Positions 11,009 through 20,028 of a stretch of DNA of 64,000 nt are shown here, one piece after another. The notes beneath the pieces were generated by a model. It saw only the letters and a list, made by a program, of their open reading frames with translations. It did no database searches and was not told where the DNA came from. Made by a program: the position numbers and the translations under genes. The stretch spans positions 124,001-188,000 of the forward strand of contig JACVZW010000030.1 of assembly GCA_014654775.1 (NCBI GenBank), in the 5' to 3' direction. Source of the stretch: Paracoccaceae bacterium (GTDB lineage: Bacteria; Pseudomonadota; Alphaproteobacteria; Rhodobacterales; Rhodobacteraceae). The number at the start of each line of letters is the position of its first letter. The first letter of the stretch is position 1.

Positions 11009-11932
11009 TCAATCCAGCGGCGCGTAGCCGTGGTCCTGTGCCCAGACGTACCAGTTGTCCACGACCGTCCCCGTGATCAGGATGCCGATCCCGCCCGTAA
11101 GCGTCACCAGCACCGCAAACCACCAAGCCCAGCGGTGGATACCTTCCATCGTCGCGTTGAAACCCATGGTCCAGCGCCAGAACAATGCCGCGCGTTCGGA
11201 TGCGGTGCCCCGGTCTGCGATCTGCTCCAGTTCCCGGTCCCCGCCAAAGCGCGACACCGCAAGAATGGTGGCGCCGTGCATCGCGAACAAGAGGGCCGAG
11301 CCATAGAGGAACACGATGCTCAGCGCGTGGAACGGGTTGTAGAACAGGTTGCCATAGGTCAGGCTGAAGTTGTTGGTCCAGTCCAGGTGGCTGAAGATGC
11401 CATAGGGCACCGCCTCCGACCACGACCCCATCAGGATCGGCCGGAACAGGCCCAGCACCAAGAACAGCCAGATCGCCGACGCGAAGGCCCAGCTGACATG
11501 CTTGCCCATGCCAAGTGCCTGCGCCCGCAGATAGGTCCGCACCCACCAAGCGCAGACTGACACCAACAGGAAGAACGAGGCGATGATCCAAAGCCCGCCT
11601 TCCGCGATCGGGGCAAAGCCCAGACCGTATTCCGCGCTTGGCGGCTCCAGCGAGAACCAGAACAGATCCCGCAGGAACACCGCCGGGTTGAACCCGGCCT
11701 GATACCAGAACCACGCCCCGCAGAGCATGAACCAGACCGCGCCCGACATCAGCGAGATCACGCCCATGGTGCCCAGATAGACCGGCCCCAGCTGCGCATT
11801 CCCGAACCATCCCGCAAGCGTCGAGAAGGACGCCCCCTTGGTACGGTTCGACAGTTCCACCTCTTCCACCATCCCCATCTCGGGGGCAGCCTGCACCTGA
11901 ACTTGGGTGAAGATGTTCTGATACTCAGCCAT
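11009..11932 (-). CDS. pufM: photosynthetic reaction centre M subunit
   Basis: A 307-residue polytopic protein with five transmembrane helices. Together with PufL it binds the bacteriochlorophyll special pair, accessory pigments, quinones and non-haem iron. Characteristic segments include [69 protein letters not shown] and [13 protein letters not shown], which hold the conserved His ligands. Its start overlaps pufL by 8 bases (11925-11932), implying coupled translation of L and M. Confidence 0.98.
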   Translation of the reverse strand: MAEYQNIFTQVQVQAAPEMGMVEEVELSNRTKGASFSTLAGWFGNAQLGPVYLGTMGVISLMSGAVWFMLCGAWFWYQAGFNPAVFLRDLFWFSLEPPSAEYGLGFAPIAEGGLWIIASFFLLVSVCAWWVRTYLRAQALGMGKHVSWAFASAIWLFLVLGLFRPILMGSWSEAVPYGIFSHLDWTNNFSLTYGNLFYNPFHALSIVFLYGSALLFAMHGATILAVSRFGGDRELEQIADRGTASERAALFWRWTMGFNATMEGIHRWAWWFAVLVTLTGGIGILITGTVVDNWYVWAQDHGYAPLD

Positions 11933-12773
11933 TTACGCCTCCTGCGATGTCGGCCCACCACGGCAGTTGCAGCCACCAATCCCACCAGACAACCCACTGG
12001 TCGAACCAGATGGTGCCCGAGATGATGATGCAGACCGCGCTCCAGAACCCGGCGTTCAGCGCCAGAAGAAGCCCCAGACGGTGGATGCCCAACGTGCCGA
12101 CCGAATAGCCGATCAGATCACGGAAATAGGTGTCCTCGTGATCCGGCGTCCGCATCTCCTTGCCCTTCTCGGGGTTGGCAGCGGACAGGATCAGGGCCCC
12201 GTGCAGCGACAGCGCCAGCGCGTTCGTGAAGAAGAACGACACCGCGATCATATGCGCCGGGTTGTAGTGGAAGTTGCCGTAGGTATAGCCCGTGTTCGAC
12301 ACCCAATCGAGGTGCGTCCAGATGCCGTAGGGGAAGCCGTAGCCCCATGCCCCCATCATCAGCGGCCGGAAGACCACAAGTGTCGTATAGGCGAAGATCG
12401 CGACGGCAAAGGCGGCGGGCACATGAAAGCCCATCCCCAGCTTGCGACAGATCTCCACCTCGCGCAGCGCCCAAGAAATGAAGGCACCATGGGCGCAGAT
12501 CGTGATCAGCTGCCACAGTCCCCCCTCCATCAGGGGTGCGAAGCCCAGCCCGTATTCCACGGGCGGGGGATCGATTGAAATCAGCCACGGGTTCCAGACA
12601 CCTTCCATGGCCGTGCCGTAGAAGATCAGGATCGTGCCAAGCGCCGCGAAGAAGAATGTCGTGACGCCAAAGAAACCGACGTAATACGGCCCGACCCAGA
12701 AGTCGAACAGGTTCCCGCCGATGAGCGTGCCCCCCGGCACGCGATATTTCCGTTCGAAGCTGAGCAGTGCCAT
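11925..12773 (-). CDS. pufL: photosynthetic reaction centre L subunit
   Basis: A 282-residue protein with five membrane helices starting [20 protein letters not shown], the standard PufL N-terminus. Conserved segments [33 protein letters not shown] and [21 protein letters not shown] carry His ligands for the special pair and non-haem iron. It forms the L half of the reaction centre core and the QB pocket. It is preceded by a 116-base spacer with a hairpin behind pufA. Confidence 0.98.
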   Translation of the reverse strand: MALLSFERKYRVPGGTLIGGNLFDFWVGPYYVGFFGVTTFFFAALGTILIFYGTAMEGVWNPWLISIDPPPVEYGLGFAPLMEGGLWQLITICAHGAFISWALREVEICRKLGMGFHVPAAFAVAIFAYTTLVVFRPLMMGAWGYGFPYGIWTHLDWVSNTGYTYGNFHYNPAHMIAVSFFFTNALALSLHGALILSAANPEKGKEMRTPDHEDTYFRDLIGYSVGTLGIHRLGLLLALNAGFWSAVCIIISGTIWFDQWVVWWDWWLQLPWWADIAGGVNG

Positions 12774-12842
12774 GCTTCCCTCTCCGCTGTGTTGCGACCG
12801 GCGGTCGACTTGATGCCGTCGGATTTGCCCGTTCGGGTCGCC

Positions 12843-12871
12843 GCGGGCGAAGGGTCCTGCCCCCCGCCCGC
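12843..12871 (-). promoter_or_regulatory. pufA-pufL intercistronic stem-loop
   Basis: GCGGGCG (12843-12849) can pair with CGCCCGC (12865-12871) in the spacer directly after pufA. In Rhodobacter a hairpin at this position protects the pufBA segment from 3-prime decay and sets the high LH1-to-reaction-centre ratio. The stem here is only 7 bp with a large loop, so the analogy is an inference. Confidence 0.5.
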
Positions 12872-12889
12872 AGCAAGTGCCTTACGGCG

Positions 12890-13066
12890 TCACTCGGTTG
12901 CCGCGGGTGCGGCGCCACCGACGGCGGCAGCGGTCTGGAACCAGTTGATGCCGTTGCTCAGAACCACCAGGTGGATCATCGCAGCCAGCAGGAACAGGAA
13001 GACGCCCTGCGCGACGAAGACGCGACGGGGATCGAAGATGAGCCAGATCTTGTAGAATTTGGACAT
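12890..13066 (-). CDS. pufA: light-harvesting 1 (B875) alpha polypeptide
   Basis: A 58-residue single-pass antenna peptide beginning [19 protein letters not shown]. His32, in [10 protein letters not shown], is the bacteriochlorophyll ligand, and the downstream Trp of GINWF is the usual C-terminal hydrogen-bonding residue. It pairs with PufB to form the LH1 ring around the reaction centre. It lies 13 bases after pufB, with GGAGGATC as ribosome site. No longer overlapping frame competes with it. Confidence 0.97.
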   Translation of the reverse strand: MSKFYKIWLIFDPRRVFVAQGVFLFLLAAMIHLVVLSNGINWFQTAAAVGGAAPAATE

Positions 13067-13079
13067 GTTTTGATCCTCC

Positions 13080-13229
13080 TCAGAACCACGGGCGCCAGAT
13101 GTACGTGGCGATATGGGCGACGACTGCGATGGCCGTGAACAGCCAAAGCCCGCTCATATACACCGAGTGCAGTTCCTGCGCCTGCTCGTCGGTAAGACCT
13201 GTGAAGCTCAGGTCAGATTTATCAGCCAT
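13080..13229 (-). CDS. pufB: light-harvesting 1 (B875) beta polypeptide
   Basis: A 49-residue LH1 beta peptide starting [20 protein letters not shown]. It has the conserved ligand His39 in [15 protein letters not shown] and the second family His at position 21 ([10 protein letters not shown]). ATG 13229 is preceded by GGAGGAT; a longer frame from 13262 has no basis in the family. The alpha/beta pair binds two bacteriochlorophylls per unit. Confidence 0.97.
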   Translation of the reverse strand: MADKSDLSFTGLTDEQAQELHSVYMSGLWLFTAIAVVAHIATYIWRPWF

Positions 13230-13377
13230 TCTATCCTCCGGATGGGCAGACTGACGCCGCAATCCCTGCGGCGGGGTTCACGGTCAGGCGGAATGCCTTT
13301 CCGAGTTCTCACCACCCCGCGATCGTCTGCGGGAGGGCGAAGGGGTGACGGGTCGGGCGCAACCCTGGGAAAGAGGT

Positions 13378-13395
13378 CCCTGCCCTTGGGCAGGG
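13378..13395 (-). promoter_or_regulatory. stem-loop after pufQ
   Basis: CCCTGCCC and GGGCAGGG form a perfect 8-bp stem with a two-base centre ten bases past the pufQ stop, inside the 175-base pufQ-pufB spacer. In Rhodobacter this spacer is where puf mRNA is processed to give abundant pufBALMX transcripts; the hairpin could mark such a processing boundary. There is no T-tract. Confidence 0.5.
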
Positions 13396-13404
13396 CATCG
13401 GGCC

Positions 13405-13626
13405 TTACGGCCGGAAGATGTTCGGCGTGATCGACCCCGCCTCGCGCCAGGCGCGCGCCAAGGGTCCATGCACCGGAAGCCGCCGCTCAAGGATCGTCTG
13501 CACGATCCAGGCGATGGCGGCGAAAGGGATCGCCACAAGGAAGATCAGGGCGAAATAGACATAGAACTCGGCGCGCGGCGCGCGGTGGACATGATGCCCG
13601 TTCTCGCCTGCGGTATGATCGCTCAT
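13405..13626 (-). CDS. pufQ: PufQ, bacteriochlorophyll biosynthesis/assembly cofactor protein
   Basis: A 73-residue single-pass membrane protein beginning [29 protein letters not shown] and ending [20 protein letters not shown], which is the conserved PufQ tail. PufQ stimulates bacteriochlorophyll formation and has been proposed to carry or regulate early intermediates. Its ATG overlaps the bchZ stop (ATGA), so its translation is coupled to the bchCXYZ cistrons. Confidence 0.93.
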   Translation of the reverse strand: MSDHTAGENGHHVHRAPRAEFYVYFALIFLVAIPFAAIAWIVQTILERRLPVHGPLARAWREAGSITPNIFRP

Positions 13627-15104
13627 GCAGTCCCTCCTTGTGCTGTTGTTGTGAGTGGCGCGCCACGAAGGGCCTCCACCGTTTCCTTGACCACCCGCTC
13701 CGCCCCCTGATCGAGCGCGGCCTTCTCGGCCGCATCCCGCAGGGTCCGCGCAGCGGAAATGCGCGTCAGGATCGGATGTTCAGAAACGATCCGGTCCAGT
13801 TCGGCCTGCGCATCCGCATCCCATGGGAAGTCGCGGCGCAGGGTGGTGGGGGTCGCCGCCGCGCTGTCCATCTCGGACCCCAGCGGCAGGATATGGAACA
13901 GCGCCTCGAAGAGGCCGTTGCAAACCTCCTGCAGCAGCCAGACGCAGCCGGCAAAGCCCATGACGGGCGTGCCAGTGTGGCGGCGGATCGCGGCGCCCGG
14001 AAAGCTCGCCGCGATGAAATGCGGCTGCGGGCCATGACCGGCCTTCAGCTCGGCCAGATACATCTTCTCGTTGATCGACCCCATCAGGATCAGCGGCCGG
14101 TGCTGGCGGATCATCGCCCGCACCTGCTCATTGTTGGTCTTGGCCCCCGCCTGCCGCGCCACGGCAAAGGCGCAAGGCAATCCAAGATCGCTTTCAAGGT
14201 AGTGCCGGATGCCCCGCGCATAGGTCTCGTTCGCCACGATGGCGAAATTGGCCGTGCCAAAGAAATCCTGCGTCACGCTGCGCCACAGGTCCCAGACCGG
14301 CTTCAGCGTCGAATGCTTTTCCTTGGCGATGAAGGGCTCCGGGTCCAGACCCAGCAACTCGCCCAGCTTGCGCAGGAACTTCGTCGTGCTGTCCAGTCCG
14401 ATGGGCGCCTGCAGATAGGGCTTGCCCAGCACCTCCGCCAGACCGCGCCCGAACTCCCGATACATGACGATGTTCACATCGGCATTCACGAGGTTGCGCA
14501 TCTCGGCCAGATGCGCGCCCAAGGGCAGCACCATGTTGACCTCGGCCCCGATGCCTTCCACCAGACGGCGGATTTCATGCAGGTCCGACGCCATGTTGAA
14601 GACGCCATACATCGGGCCAAGGATGTTCACGCGCGGGCGGTCGCCATCCTCGCGCTTCTTCTCCACTGGCATCCGGCCCTTGGTCATGCCAAATTCCGTG
14701 AAGATCCACGTCATCGCCCGGTCTGCCGCCTGCCACTGATCCTCGTCGATCGTGCGCGGCAGGAACCGCTGGATGTTGGTTCCCATCGGCGTGACGCCGC
14801 CGCCGATCATCTCGGCGATCGACCCTGTCACCACCACTGCAGGCAGCGCCGGGTCCAGCGTCTTCCACGCCCGCCGCATCGCACCCTCGGTGCCGTCGCG
14901 GCCAAGCTCTTCTTCGCCCAAGCCGGTCACCACGATGGGCAACTCATGCGGCGGCAAAGCGTCCGTGTAATGCAGCACCGATGTCACCGGCAGGTTCTCG
15001 CAGCCCACGGGGCCGTCGATCACCACCTGCAATCCTTTGACGGCGCAGAAGGCATAGACCGCCCCCCAATAGCCGCCCGCGCGATCATGATCCTGGATCA
15101 GCAT
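13623..15104 (-). CDS. bchZ: chlorophyllide a reductase subunit Z
   Basis: About 493 residues, the nitrogenase-MoFe-beta-like subunit of chlorophyllide a oxidoreductase (BchXYZ), which reduces the C7-C8 bond of ring B. It opens [19 protein letters not shown] with [30 protein letters not shown], the family signature, including a Cys in GPVGCEN that would ligate the shared Fe-S cluster. ATG 15104 has GGAGG six bases upstream. The frame continues to 15170 only because an inverted repeat upstream lacks stops. It overlaps pufQ by four bases. Confidence 0.97.
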   Translation of the reverse strand: MLIQDHDRAGGYWGAVYAFCAVKGLQVVIDGPVGCENLPVTSVLHYTDALPPHELPIVVTGLGEEELGRDGTEGAMRRAWKTLDPALPAVVVTGSIAEMIGGGVTPMGTNIQRFLPRTIDEDQWQAADRAMTWIFTEFGMTKGRMPVEKKREDGDRPRVNILGPMYGVFNMASDLHEIRRLVEGIGAEVNMVLPLGAHLAEMRNLVNADVNIVMYREFGRGLAEVLGKPYLQAPIGLDSTTKFLRKLGELLGLDPEPFIAKEKHSTLKPVWDLWRSVTQDFFGTANFAIVANETYARGIRHYLESDLGLPCAFAVARQAGAKTNNEQVRAMIRQHRPLILMGSINEKMYLAELKAGHGPQPHFIAASFPGAAIRRHTGTPVMGFAGCVWLLQEVCNGLFEALFHILPLGSEMDSAAATPTTLRRDFPWDADAQAELDRIVSEHPILTRISAARTLRDAAEKAALDQGAERVVKETVEALRGAPLTTTAQGGTA

Positions 15105-15208
15105 GCGCCACCTCCCGCGGTGCGTGCGAGCACGCACCCTACGGTGGGTCGGTAGGGTGCGTGCTCGCACGCACCGTCCATCACGGGAAGAAAAGCGGGG
15201 CGCGTCAT
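15098..15208 (-). other. 36-codon bridge ORF between bchY and bchZ (contains the REPIN-like repeat)
   Basis: An ATG on the bchY stop (ATGA, 15208-15205) opens a frame that runs without a stop through the whole REPIN-like repeat and ends with a TGA seven bases into bchZ. The peptide begins [13 protein letters not shown] and ends ARTAGGGAC. It is Cys-containing and not family-like. The bchZ ribosome site (GGGAGG) lies inside it. A function as a translational bridge is inference. Confidence 0.4.
15119..15175. repeat. REPIN-like pair of inverted GTAG repeats inside the bchY-bchZ gap
   Basis: Two 24-base inverted units (15119-15142 and 15152-15175), each with a GTAGG head and a self-complementary GGTGCGTGCGAGCACGCACC body, separated by 9 bases. 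The body differs from the 8588-8652 element, but the GTAGG heads and inverted-pair layout are the same, so it looks like another subfamily of the same element class. It sits inside an essential operon, 12 bases upstream of the bchZ ribosome site. Confidence 0.8.
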
Positions 15209-16773
15209 ATCATCGCCTCCGCTGCGGCCGCCTTGGCGGCCTTTTCCAGCTTCTTCTGATGCGCGGCGCGGAAATCCGGCCGCAGGTTCGGCGCACCTTC
15301 CCAGATGCCCGCCGTGTCGCCCTCGCCGACGCCTTCGAAGAACTCCTTCATCCCGTCCATGCGCGCCTTATTCGCCATGGCGGCATTCACCACCTGCGCC
15401 AAGGACCCCGCCCCCGCAGGCCCCATCAGGGGCCGCGCCGAAATCAGGTTGGTGAAATACAGCGCCGGGATGGCCAACTCCTTGGCCTTCTGCACCACCG
15501 GGGTCGTCCCGATGGCCAGATCGGGCCGGAAGGCCTCCATCGCCGCGCAATCATCCTCAAGGCTGGCGCGGTACTTCACCACCACGCCCCGCGCTTCCAG
15601 CCAGTCGCGATCCGCCGCCGACCATTCGGTCCGCGCACAGGCGCTGCCCACATAGGCCACATCCGCCCCACTCTCGACCAAAAGCCGCGCCACCAGCAGT
15701 TCGGACCCTTCATAGCCCGACAGCGTGATCCGCCCCGTGATCCGGTTGTCCGCCAGCGCCGCCTTGATCGCCGCGCCGAACCCGTTCTGCGCCGCAGCCA
15801 CCCGGTCCGCCGCCACGCCATAGGCTGCGCCTATGGCTGCCAGCCACTCCATCGTCCCGTCATGGCCCACCGGGGCCGATCCCACCACCGGCCGACCCGC
15901 CGCCTGAAACTCGCGGATTGCCGCCGTGTAGAAGGGATGGATCGCCGCCACCACGCCGCAATCCAGCGCGGCATACAGCTCGCGCCACTCGCGGCACGGC
16001 ACCACCGGCCCCGCCGCCAGCCCAAGGGGGGCCAGCATCGCGCCGATCATCATCGGGTCCGCCGGGAACATCTCACCCAGCAGCGCCACCGTCGGCCGAT
16101 CCGACCGCCCACGTTCGGGCGCGGCCACCGGGCCTGCCTCGATCTCGCGGCGCGCATAGTTCAGCATCGCGCCCGCCAGCACATCCTTGGCCTCGGCATG
16201 GGTCGGCACGCCGAAGCCCGGCACGTCGATCCCCACGATGCGCACACCGTTGATTTCATTGGGCAACAGCTTCAGCGGCACGCCGCTCGCCGTCGGCACG
16301 CAGAGGTTCGTCACCACCACGGCGTCATAGCGTTCCGGGTCCGCCAGCTCATGCACCGCATCGCGGATGTCTTCGAACAGCTTGCCCGTGACCAGCGTCT
16401 CGGAATTGAAGGGCACATAGCCCACCGACCGCCGCGCCCCGTAGAAATGGCTCACAAAGGTCAGCCCATAGACACAGCAGGCCGACCCCGACAGAACCGT
16501 CGCCACCCGCCGCATCCGAAGCCCAACGCGCAGCGAACCGAAGGCCGGGCACATGCTCTGCGGCTTGTCATGCGGCCCTTGCGGATAGTCGGCGGCATAG
16601 CGGTCGAGGATCTCGGAATTCCCCGCCGCCCGCGCGGCAGCCTCCATCTCGGCGGCCCCGGCATGGCAACCGAACCCATCCGCCGCAACCGGTGCGCCCT
16701 CGCCCACCTCAGGGCGAAGCCCCTCGGTCACGGGCGTCTCGGCAGCCTGGTCATAGCGGATTTCGCCAGCCAT
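15205..16773 (-). CDS. bchY: chlorophyllide a reductase subunit Y
   Basis: About 522 residues, the alpha-like partner of BchZ. Landmarks are [41 protein letters not shown] and [16 protein letters not shown], holding the Cys residues that ligate the bridging Fe-S cluster. A GTG at 16776 is possible, but ATG 16773 has AAGGGG at good spacing. The N-terminal 60 residues before KPQSMCPAF are Glu/Ala-rich and poorly conserved in the family. Confidence 0.97.
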   Translation of the reverse strand: MAGEIRYDQAAETPVTEGLRPEVGEGAPVAADGFGCHAGAAEMEAAARAAGNSEILDRYAADYPQGPHDKPQSMCPAFGSLRVGLRMRRVATVLSGSACCVYGLTFVSHFYGARRSVGYVPFNSETLVTGKLFEDIRDAVHELADPERYDAVVVTNLCVPTASGVPLKLLPNEINGVRIVGIDVPGFGVPTHAEAKDVLAGAMLNYARREIEAGPVAAPERGRSDRPTVALLGEMFPADPMMIGAMLAPLGLAAGPVVPCREWRELYAALDCGVVAAIHPFYTAAIREFQAAGRPVVGSAPVGHDGTMEWLAAIGAAYGVAADRVAAAQNGFGAAIKAALADNRITGRITLSGYEGSELLVARLLVESGADVAYVGSACARTEWSAADRDWLEARGVVVKYRASLEDDCAAMEAFRPDLAIGTTPVVQKAKELAIPALYFTNLISARPLMGPAGAGSLAQVVNAAMANKARMDGMKEFFEGVGEGDTAGIWEGAPNLRPDFRAAHQKKLEKAAKAAAAEAMI

Positions 16774-16844
16774 CACTTGGTCCCCTTCCGGGCCAGGGCG
16801 CGCAGCGCCTCTTCCAGTTTCTCAAGGGCGGACAGGTCAAACAT
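16773..16844 (-). other. 23-codon bridge ORF between bchX and bchY
   Basis: An ATG inside the bchX stop region (16844, overlapping GATGTTTGA) opens a frame with 23 codons whose TGA overlaps the bchY ATG (TGATG at 16775-16771). The peptide starts [18 protein letters not shown] and ends RKGTK, a plausible short amphipathic helix. The bchY Shine-Dalgarno AAGGGG is encoded within its last codons. Translational coupling is the simplest explanation; a functional peptide is not excluded. Confidence 0.45.
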
Positions 16845-17838
16845 CGTCATAGACCACTTCCAAGGACTTCACCTCGCCCGCGAACTTGCCGCGCATGTCG
16901 GCATCGTTTGCAGGTTCCAGAACGAAATCCGCGCCCGTCGTCTCGGCATCGAACAGACCCAGCAGCCCGTCCTGCGTCAGCGGCTTCGGGCGCAGCGGCG
17001 GCGCTTCGGCGACGTTGTCCGCCAACTCGGTGAACAAGCCACCCCATTGCGTCGCATGGGTGCCCACGATCTGGTAATTCGCCGACTTGCGCCGCAGATC
17101 GTCATCCGCCGGGATGCTGGCCAGGATCGGGATGTTCACCGCCGCTGCAAAGGCCGCAGCCTCGCCCGTGCCGTCATCCTTGTTGATGACCATGCCCGCC
17201 ACGCCGACATTGCCGCCCAGCTTGCGGAAGTATTCCACCGCCGAACAGACGTTGTTGGCCACATAGAGCGACTGCAGGTCGTTCGACGCGACCACGATCA
17301 CCTTTTGCGCCATGTCCCGCGCGATCGGCAGGCCGAACCCGCCGCAGACCACGTCGCCGAGGAAATCCAGCAGCACATAGTCGAAGTCCCAATCATGGAA
17401 CCCCAGCTTTTCCAACAACTCGAACCCGTGGATGATCCCGCGCCCACCGCAGCCGCGGCCCACTTCCGGCCCGCCCAGTTCCATCGCGAAAACACCGCCG
17501 CGCTTGAAGCAGACATCCCCGATCTTCACCTCTTCCCCCGCCAGCTTCTTGCGGGTGGAGGTTTCGATGATCGTCGGGCAGGCCTTGCCCCCGAACAGAA
17601 GCGAGGTCGTGTCCGACTTCGGATCGCAGCCGATCAGCAGCACGCGCTTGCCGTTTTCGGCCATCATGTGGCTCAGGTTGGCCAGCGTGAACGATTTGCC
17701 GATCCCGCCCTTGCCATAGATGGCGATGATCTGCGTCTTCTTCGTCGGCGGGTCCGAAGGCACCTCGAGCGAGGGCTCTTCATGCGCCTCGTCGCGAAGC
17801 CGCGCGTCGAAATCCTTCAGGTTGGGAACTTCATTCAT
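16837..17838 (-). CDS. bchX: chlorophyllide a reductase iron protein subunit X
   Basis: A 333-residue NifH-like ATPase that passes electrons to BchYZ. The P-loop [15 protein letters not shown] is at about 41-55, followed by switch segment [15 protein letters not shown]. The Fe-S ligand regions are [15 protein letters not shown] and [14 protein letters not shown], each with the expected Cys at the dimer interface. ATG 17838 ([14 protein letters not shown]) overlaps the bchC stop as ATGA; a frame to 17853 has no family support. Confidence 0.97.
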   Translation of the reverse strand: MNEVPNLKDFDARLRDEAHEEPSLEVPSDPPTKKTQIIAIYGKGGIGKSFTLANLSHMMAENGKRVLLIGCDPKSDTTSLLFGGKACPTIIETSTRKKLAGEEVKIGDVCFKRGGVFAMELGGPEVGRGCGGRGIIHGFELLEKLGFHDWDFDYVLLDFLGDVVCGGFGLPIARDMAQKVIVVASNDLQSLYVANNVCSAVEYFRKLGGNVGVAGMVINKDDGTGEAAAFAAAVNIPILASIPADDDLRRKSANYQIVGTHATQWGGLFTELADNVAEAPPLRPKPLTQDGLLGLFDAETTGADFVLEPANDADMRGKFAGEVKSLEVVYDDV

Positions 17839-18779
17839 GCTGTTGCCTTCCAATCGAGGATCATTTTCAGGCAGGCCGCATCGCCGAAGGCCGTTTCATA
17901 GGCCTCGGGCGCGTCGGTCGCCGGACGGGTGTGGGTGATCAGGCCCGACAGCGACAGCGCCCCGCTCTCGATCAGCGCGCGCGTGGCGGTCAGGTCGTCG
18001 GGCTGCCATTCGCTGGCAATGCGGAACCGCGCTTCCTTCATGAAGGCAGGCGGGAAGGCGAAGGAGACGGGCTCGGTATAGAACCCCGCCAGCACGACCT
18101 CGCCGCCCTTGGCAAGCCGCATCACCAGCTGGTCCAGCAGGCCCTTGGCCCCCGAGGCGTCATAGATAGCCCGGTAATCCCGGCGCGGGTCGTCTTCGGG
18201 CGCCACGCAGGCATAGCCTGCTGCGCCCTCGCGCCGCGCCGGATTGGTTTCCCACACGGTCGGCGCCGGTGCACCGGCGGCCAGCGTCAACCGGGCCAGC
18301 AACCGGCCCAGCGTGCCATGTCCCACGATCAGATCGGGCAGCGCGGTGTCAAATCCCGCCAGCGCATGCCGCGCCGTCGCGGCCAGCGCCAGCAGCGCAC
18401 CTTCCGGACCCATGCCGCCATCGATCCGCGCCACGCGATGGGCGGGCGTCACCAGATGGCGCGACGCGCCCCCGAACAGCCCCTTCACATCGCCCGCAAA
18501 ACAATTCGCCCCGGGGACAAAGACATGCTCGCCGACGCGGAACCCGCTCTCGGCCCCCGCCTCGACCACCACGCCCGCCGCCTCATAGCCCGGCACCAGC
18601 GGATAGCCCATGCCCGGGAAGGGCGGCATCGTGCCGGTGTAGAACAGTTTCTCGGTGCCCGTGGAAATGCCGGAATGCGCAATCTCGACAACAAGGTCCC
18701 CTGCGCCCGGGGCGACAAGGTCCAGCGCCTGAAGCGAAAGCTCCCTCGGGCCGGACAGGATGACTGCAGTCGTTCTCAC
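17835..18779 (-). CDS. bchC: bacteriochlorophyllide a dehydrogenase (3-hydroxyethyl oxidation)
   Basis: A 314-residue zinc-type alcohol dehydrogenase-like protein that oxidises the 3-hydroxyethyl group to acetyl late in bacteriochlorophyllide a synthesis. Visible are the N-terminal GroES-like ADH domain ([37 protein letters not shown]) and a Rossmann segment [16 protein letters not shown]. The gene follows a region with two PpsR palindromes and begins the bchCXYZ-puf part of the superoperon. The start at 18779 gives the usual [16 protein letters not shown]. Confidence 0.95.
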   Translation of the reverse strand: MRTTAVILSGPRELSLQALDLVAPGAGDLVVEIAHSGISTGTEKLFYTGTMPPFPGMGYPLVPGYEAAGVVVEAGAESGFRVGEHVFVPGANCFAGDVKGLFGGASRHLVTPAHRVARIDGGMGPEGALLALAATARHALAGFDTALPDLIVGHGTLGRLLARLTLAAGAPAPTVWETNPARREGAAGYACVAPEDDPRRDYRAIYDASGAKGLLDQLVMRLAKGGEVVLAGFYTEPVSFAFPPAFMKEARFRIASEWQPDDLTATRALIESGALSLSGLITHTRPATDAPEAYETAFGDAACLKMILDWKATA

Positions 18780-18833
18780 GTTTCTTCCCCCTGCGCCGCG
18801 ACTCTCTCATGAGAGAGGGCGTCCTCGGCTATG

Positions 18834-18851
18834 TGTAAGTGTAGGCTTACA
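18834..18851. promoter_or_regulatory. PpsR/CrtJ palindrome (bchC promoter, site 1)
   Basis: TGTAAGTGTAGGCTTACA fits TGT-N12-ACA exactly. It lies 54 bases upstream of the bchC start codon and 8 bases from a second copy, the tandem layout used for cooperative repression by PpsR under oxygen. Confidence 0.9.
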
Positions 18852-18859
18852 GTCGGCAG

Positions 18860-18877
18860 TGTCAATTTAATTAGACA
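18860..18877. promoter_or_regulatory. PpsR/CrtJ palindrome (bchC promoter, site 2)
   Basis: TGTCAATTTAATTAGACA fits TGT-N12-ACA. It overlaps the crtF stop codon (18871-18873), so the bchC promoter reaches into the end of crtF. Confidence 0.88.
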
Positions 18878-20028
18878 CTTTTTTGTGGGCTGTCGTTGAC
18901 AGACTTCACTCCCGTCACCACCGAGGTGACGAAAGACCGGAATCCGGGCCTGTATTGGCAGTCCACAAAGCCCGCTTCGCCCAGCATCCGTTCGATTTCC
19001 GGGCCTGACCGGGTCCGCCCCGTCTGCATGGCGAGGGTGTACACGGAAAAGTACACATCCGTGGCCGGATCGGGCTGCGCCCCCCCCGCCATCGGCTCCG
19101 ACACCACGATCCGCCCGCCTTCAGGCAGCGCGGCCCAGACCGCGCGCAGCAATTGTGTCACCGTGGAATCGGCATGGTCATAGAGAACCCGCACCAGCGA
19201 GATCGCATCCGCACCCCCCGGCAAGGCGTCGTCGCGAAAGGAACCGGGCACGATCTTCACCCGCCCGCGCAGCCCCGCCGCAGCAAAGCGCGCCTCCGCC
19301 CCCGGCACCACCGCAGGCAGATCGAACAGCGTCATGCGCAGATCGGGACAGGCCGCGCCAACGGCGGCCAGAAAGGCCCCCGTCCCGCCGCCCACATCCA
19401 TCAGATGCCGCACGCCCCGGAAATCCACCATGCGCAGCGTATCCGCCGCCACCAATCCCTGACTGTCCGCCATCAGCGCCGAATAGCGTGCTGCCAGCGT
19501 CGGGTCCGCCGCGCCCCCCGCGCCAAAGACATAGGGCCAGAATCCCGCCAGTTCCGGCTGCGTCTCGCCCCGAAAGAAAGCCACCGGATCCGCCAGATCG
19601 CGGTAAAGCACCGGATGATGCCGCACCATCGCCTCCAGCCCCGGCACCGCAAGGAAGGCCGCCCCCCGCACCGTCAACCGCCAGAGACCCCGCCGCTCGG
19701 CCATCAGGCCCAGCCCCGCCCCCGCCTTGCACAGGATCGCCATCCGCTCGGCCGGAACCCCGGCAGGCCCGGCCAGCGCGGCCAAGGGCGCAGGCCCCTC
19801 GGCCAGCCGATGCAGCACCCGCAACTCCACCAGCGCCAAAAGCGCCTGCGATTGCACGAATCCCTGCACGATATCGAACAGCGCCGCGCCCTCGGCCCGC
19901 GCGATGTGCCGCAACCCCGGCACCTTGGCGCAAAACGCATGGAATCGCGGCGACAGGCCAAGGCGCACCGCCCAAGGCTGACGCGCCTGCGCGGGTCGGG
20001 CCATCGGCCCTGCCGCGGCGTCGCTCAT
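18871..20028 (-). CDS. crtF: demethylspheroidene (hydroxyneurosporene) O-methyltransferase
   Basis: A 385-residue SAM-dependent methyltransferase. The C-terminal catalytic domain has motif I HLMDVGGGTGAFLAAVGAACPDLR, DLPAVVPGAEARF and VRVLYDHADSTVTQLLRAV, and ends VSEPMAGGAQPDPATDVYFS. It methylates the 1-hydroxyl of carotenoids on the route to spheroidene. It starts on the crtE stop by a four-base overlap, and its own stop lies in a PpsR site. Confidence 0.95.
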   Translation of the reverse strand: MSDAAAGPMARPAQARQPWAVRLGLSPRFHAFCAKVPGLRHIARAEGAALFDIVQGFVQSQALLALVELRVLHRLAEGPAPLAALAGPAGVPAERMAILCKAGAGLGLMAERRGLWRLTVRGAAFLAVPGLEAMVRHHPVLYRDLADPVAFFRGETQPELAGFWPYVFGAGGAADPTLAARYSALMADSQGLVAADTLRMVDFRGVRHLMDVGGGTGAFLAAVGAACPDLRMTLFDLPAVVPGAEARFAAAGLRGRVKIVPGSFRDDALPGGADAISLVRVLYDHADSTVTQLLRAVWAALPEGGRIVVSEPMAGGAQPDPATDVYFSVYTLAMQTGRTRSGPEIERMLGEAGFVDCQYRPGFRSFVTSVVTGVKSVNDSPQKSV

